Assembly (NCBI GenBank): GCA_036558265.1
Contig: DATBFY010000071.1
Span: forward strand, 1 to 6,547
DNA: 6,547 nucleotides
Origin: RYN-433 sp036558265
Lineage (GTDB): Bacteria; Planctomycetota; Phycisphaerae; Tepidisphaerales; Tepidisphaeraceae
Direction of reading: 5' to 3'
In this document: in pieces, positions 1-5,608 of the stretch
How positions within the stretch are numbered: the first letter of the stretch is position 1
Layout: each line of letters starts with the position of its first letter
Notes under the pieces: model-generated
Seen by the model: only the letters and a program-made list of their open reading frames with translations
Database searches by the model: none
Told to the model about the DNA's origin: nothing
Made by a program: the position numbers and the translations under genes

Positions 1-1013
1 TGGACGAGGCGCAGGCGATCAAGAACGCGGCTAGCGAGTCGGCCAAGGCGGCGCGGTTACTGAAAGGGCGTCACAGGCTGGCGCTTTCGGGCACGCCGGT
101 GCAGAACCACCTGGGCGATTTGTGGAGCCTGTTCGAGTTCCTCAATCCGGGGATGCTGGGGACGTCGTCGGTGCTGTCGATGTCGGGCGGGGCGTCGCGG
201 GCGATCGACGGAGAGACGCGCGGCATCCTCGCCCGTGCGCTGCGGCCGTTCATCCTCCGCCGCACGAAAGAACAAGTGGCCAAAGATTTGCCGGAGAAGC
301 TCGAACAGACGATCTACTGCGAGCTGGAGCCGGCGCAGCGCAAGCACTACGAGGAGTTGAAGAACTATTATCGCGCCAACCTGCTGGACCTGGTCGCCAA
401 GCAGGGGATGAACAAGGCGAAGATCCAGATCCTCGAGGCGCTGCTGCGTCTGCGGCAGGCGGCGTGTCATCCGGCGCTGATCGACAAGGCGAAGGTCGCC
501 GAGCCCAGCGCCAAGCTCGATACGCTGCTGGCGCGGCTGGACGAAGTGGTGGACGAGGGGCACAAGGCGCTGGTGTTCAGTCAGTTCACCAGTTTCCTGG
601 CGATCGTGAAGAAGCGGCTCGACAAGCAGAAGATCAAGTACGAGTACCTCGACGGGAAGACTCGGGACCGCCAGGCGCGCGTCGATCGATTTCAGGGCGA
701 CGACAAGTACAGGCTCTTCTTGATCAGCCTCAAGGCCGGCGGGGTGGGCCTGAACCTGACGGCGGCGGACTACGTGTTCCTGCTGGACCCCTGGTGGAAC
801 CCGGCCGTCGAAGCGCAGGCGATCGACCGCACTCACCGGATCGGACAGACCAGGCAGGTGTTCGCCTGCCGGCTGATCGCCAAAGATACGGTCGAGGAAA
901 AGGTGCTGGCGCTTCAGCAGTCCAAGCGGCAACTGGCCGACGCGATCATCAATGCGGACAATTCGCTGCTGACGTCGCTGAAGCGCGAGGGCCTGGAGTT
1001 GCTCTTGTCGTGA
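1..1013 (+). CDS. SNF2/SWI2-family DEAD/DEAH-box helicase, C-terminal part (5' end outside window)
   Basis: ATP-driven double-stranded-DNA translocase of helicase superfamily 2; bacterial members are thought to remodel protein-DNA or RNA polymerase complexes. The reading frame is already open at base 3, so the true start lies upstream. The 336 visible residues begin inside motif II (DEAQAIKNA, residues 1-9). Motif III follows (LALSGTPVQNHLGDLW, about 27-42), then the RPFILRRTKEQV segment (about 81-92). The second RecA-like domain carries motif IV (KALVFSQFTSFL, about 188-199), motif V (SLKAGGVGLNLTAAD, about 242-256) and motif VI (QAIDRTHRIGQ, about 272-282), whose arginines contact ATP. The frame ends cleanly at TGA (1011-1013) with the usual C-terminal helices (VEEKVLALQQSKRQLADAI). 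A Met/Val at base 99 is internal and is not the start. HyuB starts 9 nt downstream on the same strand, which suggests co-transcription but no shared function. The family is certain; the cellular role is not. Confidence 0.95.
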   Translation, partial: DEAQAIKNAASESAKAARLLKGRHRLALSGTPVQNHLGDLWSLFEFLNPGMLGTSSVLSMSGGASRAIDGETRGILARALRPFILRRTKEQVAKDLPEKLEQTIYCELEPAQRKHYEELKNYYRANLLDLVAKQGMNKAKIQILEALLRLRQAACHPALIDKAKVAEPSAKLDTLLARLDEVVDEGHKALVFSQFTSFLAIVKKRLDKQKIKYEYLDGKTRDRQARVDRFQGDDKYRLFLISLKAGGVGLNLTAADYVFLLDPWWNPAVEAQAIDRTHRIGQTRQVFACRLIAKDTVEEKVLALQQSKRQLADAIINADNSLLTSLKREGLELLLS

Positions 1014-1022
1014 CGTGCGGAG

Positions 1023-2579
1023 ATGACCGTGGACCCGATCCAGCTCGAGTTGTTTCGCAACCTCTTTGAGGCAGCGGCCGAAGAGATGGGGATCACGCTT
1101 TGTCGGGCGGCGTTCTCGGCGAACATCAAGGAGCGGCGGGATTTTTCGTGCGCGATGTTTTCGGCCGACGGCCTGCTGCTGGCGCAGGCGGCGCACATCC
1201 CGGTGCACCTGGGCTCGATGCCGGCGAGCGTGGCCGCTGTGCTGCGGTGCCTGCCGGATCTGCGCGAGGGGGACGCGGCGATCGTCAATGACCCGTTCGA
1301 GGGCGGGACGCACCTGCCGGACATCACGGTCGTATCGCCGATCTTCTTCGAGTCGCGACTGGTCGGATTCGCGGCCAATCGCGCGCATCATGCCGACGTG
1401 GGGGGTGTGACGCCGGGTTCGATGACGCTCAGCCGCCACATTGATGAAGAGGGCGTCCGAATCGAACCTTCGCTGCTCCGACATGGCGCGGAGTGGAACC
1501 GTGAGGTGCTCGATCGCCTGCTGAAGGCCGTCCGCACGCCCGATGAGCGGCTGGGGGATCTGGAGGCCCAACTGGCGGCGAATCACGTTGGGGCGGCGGC
1601 GATGGGGCGAATGATCGAACGCAACGGATGGGCGTTGGTGGATCATTATGGGCGGGCGCTGCTGGATTACTCGCGGGCGTTCATGGCGCGGGCGTTGGCG
1701 GCGATCCCAGCCGGGGAATACCGGTTCGAGGATGCGATGGACGATGACGGGGCGGGGACCGCGCCGGTGCCGATCCGCGCGGTGCTGCGCGTGTCGCCGG
1801 GCGGTGATCGCGTGCAGGTCGACCTGCGCGAGAGCGCCGACCAGGTGAACGGCTGCATCAATTGTCCGGCGGCGGTGACGCGTTCGGCGGTTTATTATTG
1901 TTTCGCCTGCCTGCTCGACCAGTCGGTGCCGCTGAACGCGGGCGCGTTTGCCGACATCGAGGTGCTGACGCGCCCCGGGTCGCTGCTGCACGCGCAATAT
2001 CCGGCCGCGGTGGTGGCGGGCAACACCGAGACCAGCCAGCGCGTGGTGGATGTCGTGCTGGGCGCGCTGGCGCAGGCGCTGCCGGATCGCATTCCCGCCG
2101 CCAGTTGCGGGACCATGTCGAGCGTCGCGCTGGGCGGCGCGGGATGGACCTACTACGAAACGATTGGCGGCGGGAGCGGCGCGGGCCCGGGCTTCGACGG
2201 CGCGTCGGCCGTGCAGTGCCACATGACCAACACGCTCAACACGCCGGCGGAGGCGCTGGAGCTGCAATATCCCCTGCGGGTTCGCCGATTCGAGCGCGCC
2301 GCGGATACGCGGGGCAGGGGTGCTCACCGAGGCGGAGACGGCATCCGCCGGGAGATCGAGGCGCTGGCGCCGTGCGCGGGCACGATCCTGAGCGACCGGC
2401 GATCGACCCGGCCGTACGGCCTGAACGGTGGTGAGGCCGGCGCGGCCGGCGCTAACTCCATCCGGCGCGCGGCTGGCGGTCGTGACCAGGTCGTGCCGGG
2501 CAAGGCACACGTTGCGCTCGAAGCAGGGGATGTCCTGTGCGTTCGAACGCCCGGTGGCGGAGGTTGGGGCGCCGGCTGA
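1023..2579 (+). CDS. hyuB: Hydantoinase B / oxoprolinase-type subunit (HyuB family)
   Basis: HyuB-family proteins form the catalytic partner of HyuA in ATP-dependent opening of hydantoins, N-methylhydantoin or 5-oxoproline in the cytoplasm; acetone and acetophenone carboxylases use related subunits. The 518 residues match the usual single-domain length of about 500-600. Family landmarks run in order: the start MTVDPIQLELFRNLF, the segment RRDFSCAMFSADG (39-51), IPVHLGSMP (59-67), NDPFEGGTHLPDITV (89-103), the histidine/aspartate patch AHHADVGG (121-128), and the glycine-rich end TPGGGGWG. The ATG at 1023 fits the family N-terminus, although the purine-rich GCGGAG abuts it and leaves little room for a normal Shine-Dalgarno spacing, so coupling to the upstream helicase stop 9 nt away is likely. 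No hyuA lies on either side within the window, which is unusual. The exact substrate cannot be told from sequence. Confidence 0.93.
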   Translation: MTVDPIQLELFRNLFEAAAEEMGITLCRAAFSANIKERRDFSCAMFSADGLLLAQAAHIPVHLGSMPASVAAVLRCLPDLREGDAAIVNDPFEGGTHLPDITVVSPIFFESRLVGFAANRAHHADVGGVTPGSMTLSRHIDEEGVRIEPSLLRHGAEWNREVLDRLLKAVRTPDERLGDLEAQLAANHVGAAAMGRMIERNGWALVDHYGRALLDYSRAFMARALAAIPAGEYRFEDAMDDDGAGTAPVPIRAVLRVSPGGDRVQVDLRESADQVNGCINCPAAVTRSAVYYCFACLLDQSVPLNAGAFADIEVLTRPGSLLHAQYPAAVVAGNTETSQRVVDVVLGALAQALPDRIPAASCGTMSSVALGGAGWTYYETIGGGSGAGPGFDGASAVQCHMTNTLNTPAEALELQYPLRVRRFERAADTRGRGAHRGGDGIRREIEALAPCAGTILSDRRSTRPYGLNGGEAGAAGANSIRRAAGGRDQVVPGKAHVALEAGDVLCVRTPGGGGWGAG

Positions 2580-2581
2580 CG

Positions 2582-2598
2582 CGCGCGAATACCGCGCG
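2582..2598. terminator. Small GC hairpin between convergent hyuB and the small exported-protein gene
   Basis: Only 20 nt separate the two convergent stop codons. They contain CGCGCG (2582-2587), a 5-nt spacer and CGCGCG again (2593-2598), which is self-complementary, and they also include the perfect 10-bp palindrome ACCGCGCGGT (2591-2600). A bidirectional terminator is possible, but there is no T-tract on either side, so factor-independent termination is doubtful. Confidence 0.3.
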
Positions 2599-2599
2599 G

Positions 2600-2914
2600 T
2601 CACTTGCCTTTCTTATCGGCGGCGGCGCCGCCGGCCTTGTCAGCGCTGACCTCGACCGTGGCGGCGGACATCGTGTATTGGACGGTCACCTTCGCCCCGA
2701 CGGCGAGCTTGCCCTCGATCTTGGTGGAAGGACCGCGGCCGATCTCCCACTTCTCATCGTCCTTCTGGACGACGATCAGGTCGTCGCTGACCTCAAGCAC
2801 CTTGCCGGTGACCTGATATTTCTTCGGGGTGCGCCCGAACGCGGGCGTTGCGACGGCGAGAGACAGGGCGAGCACACCGGCGACGCACACAACGCGGAGC
2901 AATTGTCGAAGCAT
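2600..2914 (-). CDS. Small exported beta-rich protein, function unknown
   Basis: A 104-residue protein that I cannot assign to a named gene. Residues 1-27 form a classic Sec signal peptide: MLRQLLR as the positive n-region, a hydrophobic core VVCVAGVLALSLAVA, and an A-F-G site (25-27) before RTPKK. Cys10 does not sit in a lipobox. The mature part (about 32-92) alternates hydrophobic and polar residues, with VTGKVLEVSDDLIVVQKDD and AVGAKVTVQYTM. This resembles small OB-like or DUF5666-like beta-barrel domains, in which a 'V.G.V..V....I.V' strand pair is followed by 'L..G..V.V'. The end is low-complexity and lysine-rich (DKAGGAAADKKGK). The start is fixed by a perfect GGAGGT six bases ahead of the ATG; the frame stays open further upstream, but that extension overlaps the intergenic region and looks non-coding. 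It is transcribed divergently from the kinase-like gene. Export is well supported, but the function is not. Confidence 0.78.
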   Translation of the reverse strand: MLRQLLRVVCVAGVLALSLAVATPAFGRTPKKYQVTGKVLEVSDDLIVVQKDDEKWEIGRGPSTKIEGKLAVGAKVTVQYTMSAATVEVSADKAGGAAADKKGK

Positions 2915-2920
2915 CGGAAT

Positions 2921-2926
2921 ACCTCC
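2921..2926 (-). promoter_or_regulatory. Strong Shine-Dalgarno for the small exported-protein gene
   Basis: Read on the minus strand this is GGAGGT, placed 6 nt before the ATG at 2914-2912. It decides the start of a frame that is open for another 600 bases upstream, and it is the strongest ribosome binding site in the window. Confidence 0.8.
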
Positions 2927-2977
2927 AGAAATGAGATGCGCGATGTCATCCGCCAAAGGCAGGGTGCCCGAGGCCTC

Positions 2978-3000
2978 AGCAATATAGTCCGATAAGTCGT
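2978..3000. promoter_or_regulatory. AT-rich island in the divergent intergenic region; possible minus-strand -10 element
   Basis: The 183-nt space between the divergent start codons (2914 and 3098) must supply at least one promoter per side. Its only AT-rich patch is around AATATAGTCCGATAAGT. On the minus strand this gives TATATT (2986-2981), about 67 nt before the exported-protein ATG; on the plus strand the same patch gives TATAGT. No good -35 hexamer sits at the proper distance on either strand, so this is a candidate only. The rest of the interval shows no convincing operator or riboswitch. Confidence 0.25.
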
Positions 3001-3097
3001 GCGAGGGGGAGGAGCAAAACATCGTGTGCGCGTGCTGTCCGGCGCACTTTTCGGTTGTCTGTGACGCCGCCGTCTGGGAGAATCGCCACCGGCGAGC

Positions 3098-4033
3098 ATG
3101 TCGCTGCAGGACTCCGACATCTCCTGGCCGATGCTCCGCCGGATCGTGCACGACTGGGCGGGCACGTCGGCGGAGCTGACCGAGGTCAAGCGCCTCGAGG
3201 GGGGCTGCGTCAACACCACCGTCGCGCTCACGACCAACGCCGGCGACCGCGCCGTGCTTAAGATTTCCCCCCACCGCGTTAACCGCCAATACCTGACCGA
3301 GGCATATCAGCTCAACATTCTGCGCACGATCGGTCTCCCGGCGCCGCAGGTGTATGTGAGCAGCGTCGGCGACCTCGATTCGCCGGTGAGCTACCTGCTG
3401 ATGGAGTTCGTGGACGGGGTGAACCTGAGCGACGCGCGGCACCGGTGCAGCGAGGGGGATTTCGACCGCCTCCAGATGCACCTGGCGGACCTGATGCTGG
3501 CGCTGCACAACAACACGCACGAGACGTACACGCGGTTAACCGAGGGCAAGCGCGAGGAATTCCACGCCTGGCCGGCGTTTTACCGGCACGTGTACGACGC
3601 CCACTGGCACGAGTGCGAGCGGAACCCGCACCTTCCGGTCAAGGCGCGCAAGACGATCGGGCGGGTCCACGAGCGGCTGGAGGGGCTGGTGGCGCACGAC
3701 GACTGTCCACGCCTGGCGCACTGGGACGTGTGGTCCACCAACGTGCTGTGCAGGCCGGACGAGCAGGGGCGATGGTGGGTCTGCGCGCTGCTGGACCCCA
3801 ACTGCAAGTACGCGCACGCCGAGGCCGAGATCGCGTACATGGACCTGTTCCACACGATCACGCCGGCGTTCCTGCGCGCCTATCAACAGGGCCGGCGGCT
3901 CCACCCCGACTACCACCGGGTGCGCAAGCCGGTCTATCAGCTTTACGAGCTGATCAATCACCTGAACGTGTTCGGCGCGGAGTACCTCAAGCCGCTATTG
4001 GCGGCGGTGGAGAAGGTGGGGATGCTGGTGTGA
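3098..4033 (+). CDS. Fructosamine/ketosamine-3-kinase-like phosphotransferase (APH fold)
   Basis: A 311-residue protein with the aminoglycoside-phosphotransferase/fructosamine-kinase fold. Family members use ATP to phosphorylate C3 of ketosamines on glycated proteins or amines, which then fall apart and restore the free amine. Visible landmarks are the P-loop-like LEGGCVN (33-39), the lysine in AVLKIS (K55), a helix-C glutamate in LTEAYQL (E68), the hinge LLMEFVDG (100-107), the catalytic loop LAHWDVWSTNVL (206-217; H208, D210, N215) and the metal-binding DPN (D233). The C-terminal stretch VYQLYELINHLNVFG (279-293) is typical of fructosamine kinases rather than antibiotic phosphotransferases. 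The loop has HWD where many relatives have HGD, so the substrate may differ. Cys37 falls where plant and human FN3K carry a redox-active P-loop cysteine. The ATG at 3098 gives a normal N-terminus but has only a weak ribosome site (GGCGAG). The length is close to that of typical FN3K proteins. It is monocistronic here and divergent from the small exported protein. Confidence 0.85.
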   Translation: MSLQDSDISWPMLRRIVHDWAGTSAELTEVKRLEGGCVNTTVALTTNAGDRAVLKISPHRVNRQYLTEAYQLNILRTIGLPAPQVYVSSVGDLDSPVSYLLMEFVDGVNLSDARHRCSEGDFDRLQMHLADLMLALHNNTHETYTRLTEGKREEFHAWPAFYRHVYDAHWHECERNPHLPVKARKTIGRVHERLEGLVAHDDCPRLAHWDVWSTNVLCRPDEQGRWWVCALLDPNCKYAHAEAEIAYMDLFHTITPAFLRAYQQGRRLHPDYHRVRKPVYQLYELINHLNVFGAEYLKPLLAAVEKVGMLV

Positions 4034-4040
4034 TGATCAA

Positions 4041-4089
4041 GTGGCATGGGCGTCCCCGCCCATGATCACGGGCGGGACGCCCGTGCCAC
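4041..4089. repeat. 49-bp near-perfect palindrome (REP-like dispersed repeat)
   Basis: The left arm 4041-4061 pairs with the right arm 4070-4089: 19 Watson-Crick pairs, one T/G pair (4047 with 4083) and one bulged C (4057), around the 8-nt loop ATGATCAC. The arms read GTGGCATGGGCG on the left and CGCCCGTGCCAC on the right. Translated on the plus strand it gives HGRDARAT, a peptide I recall from spurious ORFs in planctomycete and other PVC genomes, which suggests a family dispersed through the genome. It fills the gap between the convergent kinase and lipoprotein genes and runs into the lipoprotein's last codons. It could act as a transcription barrier, but neither side has a T-tract. Confidence 0.88.
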
Positions 4090-4188
4090 CTGTAGTGTCC
4101 CCCCGTCATGTGCCCGCACTTCTTTAATCGTCTTCTCACACCCGGCCACGAAGAAGGCGATCAGGGCACACAGGATCAACCTGCGCAT
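4066..4188 (-). CDS. Predicted 40-residue small lipoprotein
   Basis: A short frame encoding MRRLILCALIAFFVAGCEKT followed by 20 residues. The first 17 residues make a lipoprotein signal: MRR, a hydrophobic stretch LILCALIAFF, and the lipobox VAGC with Cys17 as the lipidated residue. The mature peptide would be only about 24 residues. The ATG (4188-4186) has a good Shine-Dalgarno, AGAGGA (minus strand, 4201-4196), 7 nt upstream. It overlaps the end of the glycosyltransferase by 13 nt in another frame, which favours translational coupling in the same operon. The last residues (VARASRP) and the stop come from the palindromic repeat at 4041-4089, so the original C-terminus may have been replaced when that element arrived. 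I do not recognise a family. The signal and ribosome site support a real gene, but its size leaves doubt. Confidence 0.58.
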   Translation of the reverse strand: MRRLILCALIAFFVAGCEKTIKEVRAHDGGTLQVARASRP

Positions 4189-5468
4189 GAGACGTTCCTC
4201 TCGGACAAAGCGGATTCCGCGTCGGCCCTGCGCTGGAACACCCGTTCCAGGTGATCGCAGAACTGCCGACACAGGATCGCCTGAGCGAGATTTGCGTTCA
4301 AGACCCGGCGGGCGGTTTCGCCCATGCGTTGCAGGTCGGCAGGGGACGTCTGCCGTGCCGTCTCGATCGCGCGCAGCGTTCCCTCGACGTCGCTGTGGGC
4401 GACGTGCCAGCCGATCGAGTGTTGGTCCAGCAGGTCCGACACGTGCGAGGGTTTGGGCCCCATGAACAGGATCGGCCGGCCGACCGCCATCGCCCCGTAG
4501 ATCTTGCAGGGGTGGATGATGCCGACCATGTTGTCGCCCAGCGAAACCACGTGGACGTCCGCGGCGCCCAGGGAGTTGCCCAGCTCCGCCAGCGGCTGAT
4601 AGGGCAGCGAGATCGCGTTGGCCAAACCCTGTTCGCGGATCGTCGCTTCCACCTCTTTCTTGCCCAGCCCGCCACCGACGAACAGGAAGCGGAGATCGTC
4701 CCGATCCTTGAGGCGCACGGCGGCGTCGAGCAGCGTTCGCAGCGGATTGGCGGGGCTGTGATTGCCGCTGTACATGACCACGAACTTGCCCAAGAGTCCA
4801 TGGCGGCGGCGGAACGGGTTGTCGTCGCGATCGGCGATGTCCATGTGGTCCTCGTGCGGCCAGGGGGGCATGACGACCAGCTTGAATTCCGGGACGCCGC
4901 GCTTCCGCAGACGGTCGGCCATGAAGCGGTCGAGTGCCACCACCAGCGATGTGCGCTTGAGGATGAAGCGATTGACTCGTTCGAGCACGCGGGCCGTGAA
5001 GCTCCTGGGCCCGATCTTGCCCATCGCGATGAGCTGATCGGGGTTCAAGTCCATCGCCCAGTAGGCGATCGGCACGCGGCGGACGATCGCCGCCAGCGCC
5101 GCCGCCGTCCCGATCAGCGGCGGCGACGTGCTGAAGAAGATCCCGCCCAGATTGCGCGTGAAGAGCGCGACGAACACGCACTGCACCAGGAACGTGAACG
5201 TACCGAACGCGCGGATGAGGAGGTTCTTCTTACCGAAGGAGGAGAACGCCAGCCGCCGGATCTCGACGCCGTCGCGGCACTCGCGCGCGGGATAGACGAG
5301 GTTGGGGTCTTCATAGCCTCGTCGGGACGCGTAGACGAGGACGCGGTATCCGCCGCGGCGGCCCATCTCGAACGCGACGTCCGCCATGTGCTGACCGACG
5401 CTCGCCGGGTCGGGGACGAACGTCTGGCTGAGGATCAGAAGGGTTTTCTTACGGCCGGCACATCGCAT
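4176..5468 (-). CDS. GT4-family glycosyltransferase, WcaI/WbuB-like
   Basis: A cytoplasmic or membrane-associated GT-B glycosyltransferase that adds a sugar from a nucleotide donor during surface-polysaccharide assembly. With the ATG at 5468 it has 430 residues, normal for the family. The N-terminal domain has KTLLILSQTFVPDPAS (8-23) and the H-M-A-D-V-A segment used for acceptor binding. A hydrophobic stretch (FTFLVQCVFVALF, 91-103) precedes the typical FFSTSPPLIG (111-120), then comes AYWAMDLNPDQ (135-145). The donor domain shows VVMYSGNHSPAN (230-241), FLFVGGGLGKKE (261-272), the turn LPYQPLAELG (288-297), and HPCKIYGAMAVGRPIL (319-334). In the last motif the second Glu of the classic E-x7-E is Gly, as commonly seen in WcaI-like proteins. 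The frame extends upstream to a TTG at 5510, but those 14 codons lie in repeat DNA (PQDDG), so I use the internal ATG; its Shine-Dalgarno is weak. It is downstream of the epimerase and overlaps the lipoprotein. Confidence 0.93.
   Translation of the reverse strand: MRCAGRKKTLLILSQTFVPDPASVGQHMADVAFEMGRRGGYRVLVYASRRGYEDPNLVYPARECRDGVEIRRLAFSSFGKKNLLIRAFGTFTFLVQCVFVALFTRNLGGIFFSTSPPLIGTAAALAAIVRRVPIAYWAMDLNPDQLIAMGKIGPRSFTARVLERVNRFILKRTSLVVALDRFMADRLRKRGVPEFKLVVMPPWPHEDHMDIADRDDNPFRRRHGLLGKFVVMYSGNHSPANPLRTLLDAAVRLKDRDDLRFLFVGGGLGKKEVEATIREQGLANAISLPYQPLAELGNSLGAADVHVVSLGDNMVGIIHPCKIYGAMAVGRPILFMGPKPSHVSDLLDQHSIGWHVAHSDVEGTLRAIETARQTSPADLQRMGETARRVLNANLAQAILCRQFCDHLERVFQRRADAESALSERNVSCAG
4196..4201 (-). 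promoter_or_regulatory. Shine-Dalgarno of the small lipoprotein, inside the glycosyltransferase end
   Basis: Minus-strand AGAGGA, 7 nt ahead of the ATG at 4188-4186. It lies in the last codons of the glycosyltransferase and is the main support, beside the lipobox, that the 40-residue frame is translated. Confidence 0.6.
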
Positions 5469-5487
5469 GAGGCGAGACTCGCGTGGG

Positions 5488-5596
5488 CCGTCATCCTGAG
5501 GGATTTTCAAACGACCGAAGGATCTGGCCCGGAGCGGGAACCCGGGGGTCGATTCGCCGATCGGGGCAAGATCCTTCGCTTCGCTCAGGATGACGG
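5488..5596. repeat. Interrupted inverted repeat, about 109 bp (dispersed-repeat or MITE-like)
   Basis: The outer arms are CCGTCATCCTGAG (5488-5500) and CTCAGGATGACGG (5584-5596), a perfect 13-bp match. The inner arms are CGAAGGATCT (5516-5525) and AGATCCTTCG (5569-5578), a perfect 10-bp match. The arm segments are separated by 15 nt on one side and 5 nt (CTTCG) on the other, and the centre is GC-rich with short self-complementary runs. This sequence type (TCATCCTGAG...CGAAGGATC) recurs across many high-GC bacterial genomes, from general experience. It occupies most of the 136-nt gap between the epimerase stop and the glycosyltransferase start. I see no transposase and no clear target-site duplication. 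Confidence 0.87.
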
Positions 5597-5608
5597 TGTA
5601 ACCGTCAT
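5590..5608 (-). other. 8-bp hairpin enclosing the epimerase stop codon
   Basis: ATGACGGT (5590-5597), a 3-nt loop GTA, and ACCGTCAT (5601-5608) form a perfect short hairpin. On the minus strand the TGA stop (5607-5605) sits in its first arm. It shares one arm with the end of the larger inverted repeat. No T-tract follows, so a role in termination or mRNA 3'-end protection is only possible. Confidence 0.5.

Noticed and set aside
57..2603. A very long minus-strand open frame (about 848 codons) antisense to the helicase and hyuB genes
   Set aside because: It encodes an Arg/Gln/His-rich sequence with no recognisable domain, spans two real genes and their junction, and is explained by rare stop codons in the antisense frame of GC-rich coding DNA.
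3024..3179. Small 51-codon Cys-rich frame after a purine-rich GAGGGGGAGGAG stretch upstream of the kinase
   Set aside because: The spacing to the GTG is long, most of it overlaps the kinase in another frame, and the sequence is Arg/Cys-rich without any motif.
3098..4033. Aminoglycoside resistance kinase
   Set aside because: The fold is shared, but the C-terminal VYQLYELINHLNVFG and DPN...EAEIAYMDLF segments match fructosamine kinases, and there is no resistance-island context.
4041..4089. The palindrome as a factor-independent terminator
   Set aside because: The stem is strong, but neither strand has a run of T after it; listed as a repeat, with termination only a possibility.
4046..4465. 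Plus-strand open frame starting with MGVPAHDHGRDARAT
   Set aside because: Its start is the palindromic repeat itself and the remainder is antisense to the lipoprotein and glycosyltransferase; a repeat-derived artefact.
5469..5510. Extension of the glycosyltransferase start to TTG at 5510
   Set aside because: The added 14 residues lie mainly in the inverted repeat (PQDDG), start with a rare TTG and have no ribosome site; the family N-terminus (KTLLILSQTF) fits the ATG at 5468.
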